From Chloroflexota bacterium (GTDB taxonomy: Bacteria; Chloroflexota; UBA11872), in assembly GCA_028873795.1 (NCBI GenBank), contig JAPPNP010000070.1:26597-90596 (forward strand): DNA of 64,000 nucleotides, written 5' to 3'. The notes under the pieces were generated by a model. It was not told where the DNA came from, searched no databases, and was given only the letters and a program-made list of their open reading frames with translations. Both the position numbers and the translations under genes were made by a program. This document shows positions 39,218 through 47,945 of this stretch, in pieces (the first letter of the stretch is position 1; the number at the start of each line of letters is the position of its first letter).

Positions 39218-42200
39218 ATGCACCCGACCGACCTAGTCACCACTGGCGACCGCACCCCGCGGCCGCCCGGCCCGTGGACCGAGCATGATGCCTGCGGCGT
39301 AGGCTTCGTCGCCGACATTCAGGGCCGACAGTCGCATCGCACCGTGCAGCAAGCGGTGCAGGCCGTTTCGCGTCTCGGTCACCGCGGCGCCATTGCCGCG
39401 GACCGCAAGACGGGCGACGGCGCCGGCGTGCTCACGCAATTGCCTCGGGAATTCTTCGCCGCGCAGGTCCAGAGCTTCGGCGAGCGCGCCGTCGATCCGG
39501 CCGACATCGCGGTGGCGATGGTGTTTCTCGACAACCGCAGCCCGCACGGCGCCCGACGCTTCCGCACGATCGCGGAAGAAATCTGCGGCGACCGCGGGAT
39601 CCGGGTCGTCGGCTGGCGCAAGGTGCCCGTTGACACCTCGGTGCTAGGCGCGGGGGCCTACGCCGACCGGCCCGACATCCAGCAGGCCCTGCTCGTGCGC
39701 GGTCCCTCGATCCCATCCGCCGACGAGTATGAGCGCCGGCTCTACCTGGCGCGGCGCGAGCTTTCGGGCCGCGCGGCGCGGGAGGCGATCGAGACCAACT
39801 ACGTGGTGTCGATGTCGTCACGCACGATCGTCTACAAGGGATTGGTCCTCGGCACCGAGCTCGGGCACTTCTACCCGGACCTCAGCGATCCGCGCTTCAC
39901 GTCGGCGCTGGCCGTCTTCCACCAGCGGTACAGCACCAACACCCACCCGACCTGGCAACTGGCCCAGCCGTTCCGGATGCTGGCGCACAACGGCGAAATC
40001 AACACCCTCGACGGCAACCGCAACTGGATGGCCGCGCGGGCGGCCGCGTTGACCAGCGAGATGTGGGGCCGTGACCTTGCCACATTGCTGCCTGTGACCG
40101 ACGACCGGGGATCCGACTCCTACAGCCTGGATCACACCCTGGAGTTCCTGGTGGCCGGCGGTCGATCCATCATCCACACCGCGATGATGCTGGTCCCCGA
40201 GGCGTGGGAGCACATGGAGGAGATGCCCCGCGCGCTGCGGGACTTCTACGACTACCACCGGTGTCTCACCGAGCCCTGGGACGGACCCGCCGCCCTTGCC
40301 TTCAGCGACGGTCGCTGGGTCTGCGCGGCCCTGGATCGGAACGGTCTCCGCCCGTCGCGGTACGTGATCACGGACGACGGCACGATTTGCGTGGCGTCGG
40401 AGGTTGGCGTGCTGGACATCGACGCCGAGCGCGTGGTGGAGAAGGGCCGGCTCGGGCCGGGGCAGATCATCGCCGTCGACACGAAGCTGGGGCGGCTGCT
40501 GCGCAACGACGAAGCCAAGCAGGGCATCGCCGCCCGGGCGCCCTACGGCGACTGGCTGGCCGAGCACCTGGTCGACCTTGCGTCGATCACAGCCGCGCCG
40601 GACGCGGCGAACGGCGACGGCGCGGGCACGGCCCTGACCAACGGCTCGCTCACGCAGTACCAGCATGCCTTCGGCTTCACCCGCGAAGACCTGACGCACA
40701 TCCTCGATCCCATGGCGCGCGAGGGCGTGGATCCGGTGTTCTCGATGGGCAACGACGCGCCCTTGGCGGTGCTGTCGGAGACGGGTCCGAGCGTGTTCGG
40801 CTATATCAAGCAGCGTTTCGCGCAGGTGACGAATCCGCCGATCGATCCGCTGCGCGAGTCGCTGGTGATGTCGCTGGACATCCGCATGGGGCCGCGCGCC
40901 AGTCTGCTGAGCGAGGTGCCGGAGGCGGCGCACCTGGTCCACCTGCGCTCACCCGTGATCAGACCGACCGACCTGGCGGCTATCGAGTCGCTCAGCGATC
41001 CGGCCTTCCGCACGGCTCGCGTGGATGTCACGTTTCCAGCGCTCGAGGGCCCGTACGCGCTTGACGACGCGATCGACGCCGTCTGCCGCGAAGTCGTGGA
41101 AGCCGTGGATCACGGGGCCCATCTGCTGATCCTGACCGACGAGGCCGTCGACGATGAACGTGCGCCAATTCCCATCCTGCTGGCCGTCGGGGCCGTCCAT
41201 CACGCCTTGATCGCGGCGGGTTGCCGCATGCGCGCCGACCTCATCGTCTTGAGCGGGCAGGTGTGGGACGTGCATCACTTTTGCGCGCTGCTGGGCTACG
41301 GCGCCAGCGCCGTATGCCCCTGGCTCGGCCTGCAAAGCGCCCAGGAGCTCAGCGCCACGAACGGCCACGGCGCGCAGTCCGGCGAGGACAACTTCGTGAC
41401 CACGGCCGAAGCGGGCATCCGCAAAGTAATGTCGAAAATGGGCATCTCCACGCTCAGCAGCTATCGCGGCGCGCAGATTTTCGAGGCCGTGGGGCTGGCG
41501 CCGGAGCTGGTCGAGCGCTGTCTTCCGGGCACGCCGTCGACCATCGGCGGCGTCGGCGCTGTGCAGCTCGCCGAAGACGTGCTGGCGAGACACGAGGCGG
41601 CGTTCAGCCGACCCGACCAGCGGTTGCCCGATACAGGGTGGGTGCGCTTCCGCAAGAACGGCGAGTTTCACGCGGCCAATCCCACGCTGGTCAAGACCCT
41701 GCAGCGCGCGGTGCAGACGGACGATCCGGCCGACTTCGAGGCCTTCGAACGCGCGGTCGACGATCGGGAGCCGTACGCGATTCGCGATCTGCTGCGGTTC
41801 CGGCCCGCCGGCCCGCCCGTGCCGCTGGACGAGGTGGAGTCGGTGGAGTCGCTGCTGCCGCGGTTTTGCACCACGGCCATGTCGATCGGCGCCCTGAGTC
41901 CAGAGGCGCACAGCACCATCAGCAAAGGCATGAACCGCATCGGCGCCCGGAGCAACACGGGCGAAGGCGGTGAGGATTCCACCTGGTACGCCCCCGACGC
42001 CTCCGGCGAGTGGCCGGACAGCCGCATCAAGCAGGTCGCGTCGGCGAGATTCGGAGTCACGCCGCAGTACCTGGCGATGGCCGAGCAGCTCGAAATCAAG
42101 ATGGCGCAGGGCTCCAAGCCCGGCGAAGGCGGGCAGATTCCCGCGACGAAGGTCTCGGAGTACATCGCCGGGTTGCGCTTCACGGTCCCCGGCATCCCGC

Positions 42201-43813
42201 TGATCTCGCCGCCGCCGCACCACGACATCTACAGCATCGAGGACCTGTCGCAGCTGATCTACGACCTCAAGGAGGTCAATCCCCGAGCGGCTATCGGTGT
42301 GAAGCTGGTCGCCGAGTCGGGCGTCGGAACCATCGCGGCGGGCGTGGCCAAGGCGTACGCGGACTATGTGCTCATCAGCGGGCACGACGGCGGCACCGGG
42401 GCCTCGCCGCTCAGCTCGATCAAGAACGCCGGCGTGCCCTGGGAGATCGGTCTCAGCGAGACCCAGCGCGTGCTGGTGCGAAACGATTTGCGCGATCGCA
42501 TCCGCGTGCGCACCGACGGCGGCCTGAAGTCGGCGCGCGACGTGGTGATCGCCGCCCTCCTGGGCGCGGAGGAGTTCGGCTTCGGCACCATGGCCGCGAT
42601 CGCGGTTGGCTGCATCATGGCGCGCCAGTGCCACCTCAACACCTGTCCCGTGGGGGTGGCCACCCAACGCGAGGACCTGCGCGCGCGCTTCACCGGCGAG
42701 CCGGCGTACGTGGAGCGGTATTTCCTGCACCTGGCCGGCGGCGTGCGCGCCATCCTGGCGCAATTGGGCGTCCGCCGGCTCGACGACATCGTGGGCCGGG
42801 TTGACTTGCTGGAACCGGATCCCGACAAGCGCCACGACCGAGCGGCGGCCGTCCATCTCGGAAGCATCCTGGCGCCGGCAGACGAGACCGGTCGCTCGCC
42901 GCGCATACAGCAGGTGGCGCGGAACGACCGCCCCGGGAGACCCTCTCTGGACGTCGACCTGCTGGAAGCTGCGCGGCCGGCGCTGGACGACGGTCAACCC
43001 GTACAGGGGCGCTACCACCTTACGAACGACCGCCGCGCCGTCGGCACCCGCCTGAGCGGCGAGATCGCGCATCACGTGTCGCCCGCCGGCCTGCCGGCGG
43101 ACACGATCACGTTGGACTTCACCGGGTCGGCCGGCCAGAGCTTCGGCGCGTTTGGCATCCACGGATTGCGACTGCGCCTGGTGGGCGAGGCCAACGACTA
43201 CGTGGCGAAGGGGCTCGGCGGGGCCGTCGTTTCCGTTCAGCCGCCGCCGGAGTCGCGCTTTACGGCCGCGGAAAACGTCATCGCCGGCAACACCTGCCTC
43301 TATGGCGCCACGGCGGGCGAGCTCTACTTGGCCGGTCGCGCCGGCGAGCGGTTTGCCGTGCGCAACAGCGGCGCGACCGCCGTGGCCGAAGGCATCGGCG
43401 ACCACGGGTGCGAGTACATGACCAGCGGCGTGGTCGTGATCCTGGGACCGGTGGGGCGAAACTTTGCGGCCGGGATGTCCGCCGGACGGGCGTTCGCTTA
43501 CGACCCTGCCGGCACCTTTCCCTCACACGTCAACCACGAACTGGTCACCGTCACTCGGGTGACGGACGACGAGAGCGCGGAGCTTCTGCGCGATGTCATC
43601 GCCCGACACGTTGCCGCGACCGAGAGCCGCCTCGGCCAGTCGCTCTTGGATCGGTGGGACGCGGTGCTGCCCGACTTCTGGCAGGTCGTGCCGTATCCAC
43701 CCCAGGTCGACACGAGCACCGAAGCCCAGGTCGACGCCGAGCGGGCGGCCAAGCGCGCCGCCGCCCGCGAGCGCAGGGCGCGACGGGCCGTGGCGGCAGG
43801 GAGCCGCGGCTAA
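39218..43813 (+). CDS. gltB: Glutamate synthase, large subunit
   Basis: Makes two glutamates from glutamine and 2-oxoglutarate. 1,531 residues. The amidotransferase domain begins after a 25-residue propeptide: Cys26 in EHDACGVGFVADIQGRQSHR is the N-terminal nucleophile after processing. Then the central domain, the FMN-binding synthase barrel (GEGGEDSTWYAPDASGEWPD and ISGHDGGTGASPLSSIKNAG), and the 3Fe-4S cluster cysteines at about 1132, 1138 and 1143 (GCIMARQCHLNTCPVGVATQ), ending in the GXGXG beta-helix domain. No small subunit gltD is adjacent, so the electron donor (NADPH subunit or ferredoxin) is unclear. Confidence 0.95.
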   Translation: MHPTDLVTTGDRTPRPPGPWTEHDACGVGFVADIQGRQSHRTVQQAVQAVSRLGHRGAIAADRKTGDGAGVLTQLPREFFAAQVQSFGERAVDPADIAVAMVFLDNRSPHGARRFRTIAEEICGDRGIRVVGWRKVPVDTSVLGAGAYADRPDIQQALLVRGPSIPSADEYERRLYLARRELSGRAAREAIETNYVVSMSSRTIVYKGLVLGTELGHFYPDLSDPRFTSALAVFHQRYSTNTHPTWQLAQPFRMLAHNGEINTLDGNRNWMAARAAALTSEMWGRDLATLLPVTDDRGSDSYSLDHTLEFLVAGGRSIIHTAMMLVPEAWEHMEEMPRALRDFYDYHRCLTEPWDGPAALAFSDGRWVCAALDRNGLRPSRYVITDDGTICVASEVGVLDIDAERVVEKGRLGPGQIIAVDTKLGRLLRNDEAKQGIAARAPYGDWLAEHLVDLASITAAPDAANGDGAGTALTNGSLTQYQHAFGFTREDLTHILDPMAREGVDPVFSMGNDAPLAVLSETGPSVFGYIKQRFAQVTNPPIDPLRESLVMSLDIRMGPRASLLSEVPEAAHLVHLRSPVIRPTDLAAIESLSDPAFRTARVDVTFPALEGPYALDDAIDAVCREVVEAVDHGAHLLILTDEAVDDERAPIPILLAVGAVHHALIAAGCRMRADLIVLSGQVWDVHHFCALLGYGASAVCPWLGLQSAQELSATNGHGAQSGEDNFVTTAEAGIRKVMSKMGISTLSSYRGAQIFEAVGLAPELVERCLPGTPSTIGGVGAVQLAEDVLARHEAAFSRPDQRLPDTGWVRFRKNGEFHAANPTLVKTLQRAVQTDDPADFEAFERAVDDREPYAIRDLLRFRPAGPPVPLDEVESVESLLPRFCTTAMSIGALSPEAHSTISKGMNRIGARSNTGEGGEDSTWYAPDASGEWPDSRIKQVASARFGVTPQYLAMAEQLEIKMAQGSKPGEGGQIPATKVSEYIAGLRFTVPGIPLISPPPHHDIYSIEDLSQLIYDLKEVNPRAAIGVKLVAESGVGTIAAGVAKAYADYVLISGHDGGTGASPLSSIKNAGVPWEIGLSETQRVLVRNDLRDRIRVRTDGGLKSARDVVIAALLGAEEFGFGTMAAIAVGCIMARQCHLNTCPVGVATQREDLRARFTGEPAYVERYFLHLAGGVRAILAQLGVRRLDDIVGRVDLLEPDPDKRHDRAAAVHLGSILAPADETGRSPRIQQVARNDRPGRPSLDVDLLEAARPALDDGQPVQGRYHLTNDRRAVGTRLSGEIAHHVSPAGLPADTITLDFTGSAGQSFGAFGIHGLRLRLVGEANDYVAKGLGGAVVSVQPPPESRFTAAENVIAGNTCLYGATAGELYLAGRAGERFAVRNSGATAVAEGIGDHGCEYMTSGVVVILGPVGRNFAAGMSAGRAFAYDPAGTFPSHVNHELVTVTRVTDDESAELLRDVIARHVAATESRLGQSLLDRWDAVLPDFWQVVPYPPQVDTSTEAQVDAERAAKRAAARERRARRAVAAGSRG

Positions 43814-43852
43814 GGCCGCACGTCTAGGAGATCCTCCATTCGAGAGGTAGGG

Positions 43853-43868
43853 GCGGTTCGCGAACCGC
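43853..43868. repeat. 16-bp perfect palindrome GCGGTTCGCGAACCGC
   Basis: Lies 40 bp after the gltB stop within GTAGGGGCGGTTCGCGAACC. It has no T-run, so a terminator role is not supported; it resembles the other dispersed palindromes. Confidence 0.55.
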
Positions 43869-43918
43869 GCTCTTCGCTAGCTAACAGGCTGAGCGTCGGC
43901 TAGATTCCCGCCTCCGGA

Positions 43919-44057
43919 GACCTTTGCAGAATCCGGTAGGACAAATGATGGTCGGAGGTGTCCCACCAGCCCCCAGGTTCAATGAAGGGTGGATTCCCGC
44001 TCCCCGCCTGCGCGGGGACAGGCTCCGCGGGAATGACGAAAGGGCCACGCAAGGGTC
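43919..44057. repeat. 139-bp MITE-like element related to 31257-31387
   Basis: Ends GACCTTTGC (43919-43927) and GCAAGGGTC (44049-44057) are inverted with one mismatch. The interior contains AGAATCCGGTAGG, AGGTTCAATGAAGGGTGG and a long family B hairpin (43991-44038). Positions 43975-44037 are an exact inverted copy of 46727-46789. It ends 3 bp before the stop codon of the minus-strand nuclease gene. Confidence 0.65.
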
Positions 44058-44060
44058 GCC

Positions 44061-45059
44061 TTAGCCCGCCACCGGATCGTCCCAGAAGAGCGCCACCCGT
44101 CCGTCCGGACGCCGCAACTCGGCGGAATCGGAACGCTCGTTGTGCCAGACGTAGCGCTGACCGAATGCAATGTCGCCCTGGCTGCTTCCCGACCCGACCG
44201 TCAGGGTCGCGCCCGGCTGAAGGACGGTCCCGGCGGGGAATTGAACGGCCTGGGGCCCCCGCAGGCTCACAAGGCGCCACCCGGACAGGTCCACGGACGC
44301 GCCGCCGTCGTTGGCGATCACGACCGTCTCGGCGACCTTGTCGACGACCATGGCGAGTCCTGGGATCGGCGGCGCCCAGATCCCGCGGGCCGCGTCACGG
44401 GCCTCGTGCTGCGCGTCGGCGATCGCGCCGTAGAGCGGCGTATTGGGCGTGTATTCATGTGCTCGCACGAAGCCCTGGCGGGCAAGCTCGACGGAAAAGA
44501 TCTGCTCGCTGCGCACCACGTGCCGCAGCAGCCGTCCCCCATCGTCGAGCGGCTCGTCGCCGGCGATGAGCGTGACCGCACCGTCGCCGGCCAAGGCGGC
44601 AAGGGCCGCGCCCGCCTGATCAGCCAACTCGGCCTGTCCGTTGGCGTCGCCGAGTTCGGGCGCATCGATACCAAGCAGACGCACGGTGTGCTCGGTTCCG
44701 TCCATCCGGACGACCAGGGTGTCGCCGTCGATCACGCGCACGACCTGGGCCGTCTCGCCGGCCCGGAGCGGCTCCGGCGTCGGGGCGGTCGGTGGCGTCA
44801 CGGTTGGGGTTGGCGGAGGCTCGGGCATGCCGGACGCGGTTGGAGTTGCCGGGGTGTGAACAGCCGAGGCTGGCGAGCCGGTCGCGGTCGGCACTACGCC
44901 GGGCGTGGACGTGCCGACCGGCGCCAGGCGCGCGGCCCGGGCGGTGACCGTGAGCACCGGCGGGTCCGGGTCGTCGGCGCCGCATGCCACCGTCAGAAGT
45001 GCCGCGCAAGTCACGGCGACGACTCCGATCCGCCATCTACCGCGGTGGCTGATCAACAC
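44061..45059 (-). CDS. Lipoprotein with thermonuclease (SNase) and lamin-tail domains
   Basis: 332 residues. Lipoprotein signal with lipobox LLTVAC (Cys26), a Thr/Pro-rich linker (about 35-98), then a staphylococcal-nuclease-like domain with VVRVIDGDTLVVRMDGTEHT near 107 and TVRLLGIDAPELGD, and ARQGFVRAHEYTP near 190. The C-terminal ~95 residues (VVIANDGGASVDLSGWRLVS, WHNERSDSAELRRPDGR) form a lamin-tail (LTD)-like beta domain. It would be anchored outside the membrane and could degrade extracellular nucleic acid. It is divergent from livK, with 67 bp between. Confidence 0.85.
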   Translation of the reverse strand: MLISHRGRWRIGVVAVTCAALLTVACGADDPDPPVLTVTARAARLAPVGTSTPGVVPTATGSPASAVHTPATPTASGMPEPPPTPTVTPPTAPTPEPLRAGETAQVVRVIDGDTLVVRMDGTEHTVRLLGIDAPELGDANGQAELADQAGAALAALAGDGAVTLIAGDEPLDDGGRLLRHVVRSEQIFSVELARQGFVRAHEYTPNTPLYGAIADAQHEARDAARGIWAPPIPGLAMVVDKVAETVVIANDGGASVDLSGWRLVSLRGPQAVQFPAGTVLQPGATLTVGSGSSQGDIAFGQRYVWHNERSDSAELRRPDGRVALFWDDPVAG

Positions 45060-45079
45060 GTGTGAGGCAGCGACAAACG

Positions 45080-45108
45080 TTGGTGCACCATGTGTGATTG
45101 CCTATGCT
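45080..45108 (+). promoter_or_regulatory. Putative livK promoter
   Basis: TTGGTG (45080-45085), 17-nt spacer, TATGCT (45103-45108). A good sigma70-type match placed just before livK. Confidence 0.5.
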
Positions 45109-45126
45109 AGTGGCGGTAGCCGCTGA

Positions 45127-46581
45127 ATGACGAGCGGCAAAGACAGGGTGGACAAGCGGATGGAAATGCCGGAATCCGGAAAACGCAAGATGACCCGCCG
45201 AGACCTGTTACGGGTGGCAGGCGGCAGCCTGCTCGGCGTCGCCGGTGGGGCCGTGCTCGCGGCCTGCGGCGAAACGGAAACCGTCACCCAAGAGGTGATC
45301 AAGGAAGTTCCGGTCGAGACCGTCGTGACGCGAGAGGTCATCAAGGAAGTTCCGGTTCAGACCGTCGTCACGCAAGAGTTCATCAAGGAAGTTCCCGTCG
45401 AGAAGGTCGTGGTGCAGGAAGCCGCGATGCTGCCTCCGCTGATCGTCGGGCAGCTCAATGCCTTCACCGGGTCGCTGTCGTTCTTCGGTCCCATCCATCG
45501 CAACGCCGCCGCCCTGGCGGCTGATCACGTCAACCGCGCTGGCGGCGTCGGCGGCGGGTCCATGATCATCATCAGCCGCGACACGGGCGTGAATCCGGTG
45601 CAGGGCGTCGAGTCGGCGCGGGCGCTGGTGGAAATCGAGAATGCCGTGGCCATCGTCGGCGCCCTGGCCAGCGGAGTGACGATCCCGGTCGCCACCTCGG
45701 TCACCGTGCCGAATCAAGTGGTACAGATCTCCGGCGCCTCCACGGCGCCCAGCATCACGGTGCTCGACGACAACGACTTCCTCTTCCGCACCGCGCCCTC
45801 CGACGCGGCACAGGGCGTTGTGCTGGGGCGCCTGGCCTGGGAGCAGGGATTCAAGAACGTCGGGGTCATGTACATCAACAACCCCTACGGCGAGGGCCTG
45901 GCCGAGCGCTTCGAGGCCACCTTTATCGATCTCGGCGGCAGCATCGTTGACGCCGTGCCCCACGAGGACGAGCAGCCCACCTTCGCCTCCGAGTTGGAGC
46001 GGGCCACCGCCGGCGGCGTGGACGCGCTCATCGCCATCAGCTATCCCGGCCAGGCGCAAACCTACGTGAGGGAGTCGCTGGAAGGCGGCTACGCCGACAA
46101 GTTCCTCTTCGTGGACGGCACCAAGTCGGCGGAGATGAACGAAGCCATCGGCTGGGATCGGCTGGAGGGCACCCTGGGCACGGCGCCTGGATCCGTGGAC
46201 AGCCCGCAGCTCGCGGCCTTCGCGAGCGCCTACACCGACGCCTACGCGGTTGAGCTTCCGGTAGAGCCCTACCTGGCCGAAACCTACGACGCGGTTGCCG
46301 TGATCGCGCTGGCGGCGGCCAAGGCAGGCACGACCACGGATGGCGTGGCCATCCGGGACGCGCTGCGCTCGATCGCGAATCCGCCCGGCGAAGTGGTCGG
46401 CCCCGGCGTGGCGGGCATCGGGCGGGCGCTGAGCCTGATCGCCGAAGGTGCGGAAGTCAACTACGAGGGCGCCTCCGGCGCCGTGGACTTCGACGAAAAC
46501 GGCGACGTGTTCGGGCCCATCGAGATCTGGGAGATCACCGGCGGCGAGATCAGGTCGACCGGCCGCTTCGAGACGCCTTAG
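45127..46581 (+). CDS. livK: Branched-chain amino acid-type ABC transporter substrate-binding lipoprotein
   Basis: 484 residues. The N-terminus has a twin-arginine motif (TRRDLLRVAGG, Arg24-Arg25) followed by a lipobox ending at Cys47, so it is probably exported folded by Tat and lipid-anchored. Residues 53-98 are three 14-residue repeats of the type VTQEVIKEVPVETV, a stalk. The rest is a type I periplasmic-binding fold (GQLNAFTGSLSFFGPIHRNA near 113, NVGVMYINNPYGEGLAERFE near 245). It could bind amino acids, amides or urea; specificity is open. ATG 45160 is an alternative start. The gene is convergent with the livGFHM operon, probably its partner. Confidence 0.85.
   Translation: MTSGKDRVDKRMEMPESGKRKMTRRDLLRVAGGSLLGVAGGAVLAACGETETVTQEVIKEVPVETVVTREVIKEVPVQTVVTQEFIKEVPVEKVVVQEAAMLPPLIVGQLNAFTGSLSFFGPIHRNAAALAADHVNRAGGVGGGSMIIISRDTGVNPVQGVESARALVEIENAVAIVGALASGVTIPVATSVTVPNQVVQISGASTAPSITVLDDNDFLFRTAPSDAAQGVVLGRLAWEQGFKNVGVMYINNPYGEGLAERFEATFIDLGGSIVDAVPHEDEQPTFASELERATAGGVDALIAISYPGQAQTYVRESLEGGYADKFLFVDGTKSAEMNEAIGWDRLEGTLGTAPGSVDSPQLAAFASAYTDAYAVELPVEPYLAETYDAVAVIALAAAKAGTTTDGVAIRDALRSIANPPGEVVGPGVAGIGRALSLIAEGAEVNYEGASGAVDFDENGDVFGPIEIWEITGGEIRSTGRFETP
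45283..45420 (+). repeat. Three 42-bp tandem repeats in livK
   Basis: Units at 45283-45324, 45325-45366 and 45367-45408, plus a 12-bp partial. Each encodes V-T-x-E-x-I-K-E-V-P-V-x-x-V. Confidence 0.88.
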
Positions 46582-46623
46582 CGGCCGAGCGACTCCTTAC
46601 TGTCGTTCCGAGCCACCCTTTTC

Positions 46624-46709
46624 TGTCATTCCGAGCCGCAGGCGAGGAATCTAAAGGGCCGGGAAAACGCACCACCGTCCTCAGATTCCTCACTGCGTTG
46701 GAAATGACA
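46624..46709. repeat. Palindromic repeat, family A copy 3 (86 bp)
   Basis: Left end TGTCATTCCGAGCCGCAGGC, right end CACTGCGTTGGAAATGACA. Same size and layout as 7037-7122. It lies in the 334-bp gap between livK and livM together with the next repeat and a short hairpin at about 46834-46860 (GGTTCCCGCCTCCGCGGGAA). Confidence 0.75.
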
Positions 46710-46726
46710 CTTCAGCCGCCTTATCC

Positions 46727-46789
46727 GTCATTCCCGCGGAGCCTGTCCCCGCGCAGGCGGGGAGCGGGAATCCACCCTTCATTGAACCT
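46727..46789. repeat. 63-bp exact inverted copy of 43975-44037
   Basis: Reads GTCATTCCCGCGGAGCCTGT to GGGAATCCACCCTTCATTGA and is the exact reverse complement of 43975-44037, so the nuclease and livK genes are flanked by a perfect inverted repeat. Confidence 0.85.
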
Positions 46790-46915
46790 CGAGGCGGGCG
46801 CGAGAGTCATAGTTGCGCGGCGGTGGGGGAGGGGTAGGTTCCCGCCTCCGCGGGAACGACGGAATCCAAGCGTGGGAATTCCCACCGACCGCGGCCCCGC
46901 TCCCCCGGCTCGCCG

Positions 46916-47881
46916 TCAGCCGTCGTCTAGGCGAACGGCCGATCTGCCCGCCCGACCCCGCGTCACCCGCCGCAACTCTCCCAAGATGCCGCCCGGGCGC
47001 AACAGAATGACCGCGACGATGAGCACGCCCACCATGAAGAAGCGGAAGTTCGGGTCGGCGAGTTCTCCCGGCAGGAACCGCGCGCCCACCCAGAGCCCCC
47101 AGACGACGAATGCGCCCAGGATGGCGCCCAGATTGTTGCCGGAGCCGCCCACCATCAGCATGGCCCAGATGATGAAGGTGCCGAGCAGCGGATCGAAGGT
47201 CAACGGCGACACGAACCGGATGTGGTGGGCAAAAAGGGCCCCGCCGACGCCCATGATGACGGCGCCCAGGACGAAGGCCTGGAGCTTGAAGCTGAAGACG
47301 TTCTTGCCACTGGCCGCGGTGGCGACCTCGTCTTCCCGGATCGCCCGCAGCACGCGGCCCCAAGGCGATTTCATGACCCGCTGCACCAGCGCGAACAAGA
47401 CGGCCAGGACGACGATGACGACGACCATGTAGAGGTAGTTGTACTTGTCGGACGGCAGCCATCCTTCGAGAAACTGCGGGATCTGATAGAGGCCCTTGGA
47501 CCCGTTGGCGACCCACTTCTCGTTGAGGAAGAAGAGCCGCACGCTCTCGGCGATGCCAAGCGTGGCGATGGCCAGATAGTCGTCATTTAGGCGCAGCGTG
47601 ACGTAGCCGATTAGGAGCGCGACGACCCCACACGCCGCCCCGGCAGCCGCCAGCGCCAGCACGAACCACAGATCAATCCCGAGATCGAGAATGCCCAGTT
47701 GCGCCCAGTCGCCGGCAAACACGAACTCCTCGAACAGCAACGGATCCGCCGCCGGCGAGGTGAGGAGCGCGGCCGTGTACGCGCCGAGGGCGAAGAACCC
47801 CGCAATGCCGATGTTGAACAACCCGGTGTAGCCCCAGTGGACGTTCAGTCCCAAGGCGAACACCGCATAGATGCCCGCCAT
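46916..47881 (-). CDS. livM: Branched-chain amino acid-type ABC permease LivM
   Basis: Inner-membrane permease, 321 residues from the ATG at 47881. Motifs are family-typical: ALGLNVHWGYTGLFNIGIAG at the N-terminus, LRLNDDYLAIATLGIAESV near 90, and AFVLGAVIMGVGGALFAHH near 200. About nine transmembrane helices. The frame is open a further 16 codons upstream (NVIGVVDYAVGFVV) and would complete helix 1, but contains no standard start codon, so either the protein begins abruptly or an unusual codon is used. Last gene of the livG-livF-livH-livM run. Confidence 0.88.
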   Translation of the reverse strand: MAGIYAVFALGLNVHWGYTGLFNIGIAGFFALGAYTAALLTSPAADPLLFEEFVFAGDWAQLGILDLGIDLWFVLALAAAGAACGVVALLIGYVTLRLNDDYLAIATLGIAESVRLFFLNEKWVANGSKGLYQIPQFLEGWLPSDKYNYLYMVVVIVVLAVLFALVQRVMKSPWGRVLRAIREDEVATAASGKNVFSFKLQAFVLGAVIMGVGGALFAHHIRFVSPLTFDPLLGTFIIWAMLMVGGSGNNLGAILGAFVVWGLWVGARFLPGELADPNFRFFMVGVLIVAVILLRPGGILGELRRVTRGRAGRSAVRLDDG

Positions 47882-47945
47882 GACGACGAACCCGACCGCG
47901 TAGTCGACTACTCCGATGACGTTATCGATGGCTCACGGCTTTCAC

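Noticed and set aside
40949..43405. An 818-codon open frame antisense to gltB
   Set aside because: Same reason: it mirrors gltB codon bias and shows no motif of its own.
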